Shown here in pieces: positions 5,054-5,055 of a stretch of 5,055 nt of DNA. The notes beneath the pieces are model-generated. The model had not been told where the DNA came from. It did no database searches and saw nothing but the letters and a program-made list of their open reading frames with translations. Position numbers and translations under genes: made by a program. Position 1 is the stretch's first letter, and the number at the start of each line of letters is the position of its first letter. This DNA is from Clostridia bacterium (GTDB lineage Bacteria; Bacillota_A; Clostridia; Oscillospirales; CAG-272). The stretch covers positions 1-5,055 of the forward strand of contig JAFTSR010000192.1 of assembly GCA_017467225.1 (NCBI GenBank). The letters are read 5' to 3'.

Positions 5054-5055
5054 AA

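Noticed and set aside
5032..5055. The edge hairpin as an intrinsic terminator
   Set aside because: The T-run precedes the GC core and an A-run follows it on both strands, so no U-tract follows the stem in either transcript.

Overview
The window looks like a chromosomal housekeeping segment from a moderately G+C-rich Gram-positive bacterium, most likely a Clostridia-class gut or anaerobe lineage (Oscillospirales-like). This rests on strong AAAGGAG-type ribosome sites, a small cysteine protein of the DUF6472 type that I know only from Clostridia, a CoaD of the style seen in that group, and intergenic palindromes of the kind scattered through such genomes. The taxonomic call is inference from sequence style; no search was run.

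Layout. Five genes lie head to tail on the minus strand, transcribed from right to left: uvrC (4950-3097), a nucleoside phosphorylase-like/ASCH fusion (3070-1940), rsmD (1940-1371), coaD (1130-582) and a 79-residue DUF6472-like gene (579-340). The spacings are 26 nt, a TGATG overlap, a 240-bp repeat-filled gap, and 2 nt. The left edge (2-229, plus strand) holds the 3' end of a convergent gene, tentatively DUF4363-like. Between the convergent genes, 233-339 holds a perfect 17-bp hairpin and a 20-bp tandem duplication that runs over the stop codon of the DUF6472-like gene. The right edge (4951-5055) is the uvrC leader, with a strong ribosome site, a C-rich stretch on the coding strand, a GAAC/GTTC dyad resembling a mis-spaced SOS box, and a T/A-rich hairpin.

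How the genes fit together. UvrC cuts damaged DNA in nucleotide excision repair. RsmD methylates G966 of 16S rRNA. CoaD makes dephospho-CoA. The fusion protein joins a nucleoside-phosphorylase fold to an ASCH domain and probably acts on a nucleoside or nucleotide-derived ligand. The rsmD-coaD pairing is a common bacterial arrangement. The co-transcription of all five genes is plausible upstream and downstream of the 240-bp gap, but the gap itself could separate two transcription units.

No mobile-element gene, CRISPR array, tRNA, rRNA or defence system was seen. The least ordinary items are the phosphorylase-ASCH fusion with changed active-site residues, the composite repeat block between rsmD and coaD, and the small cysteine protein coupled to coaD.
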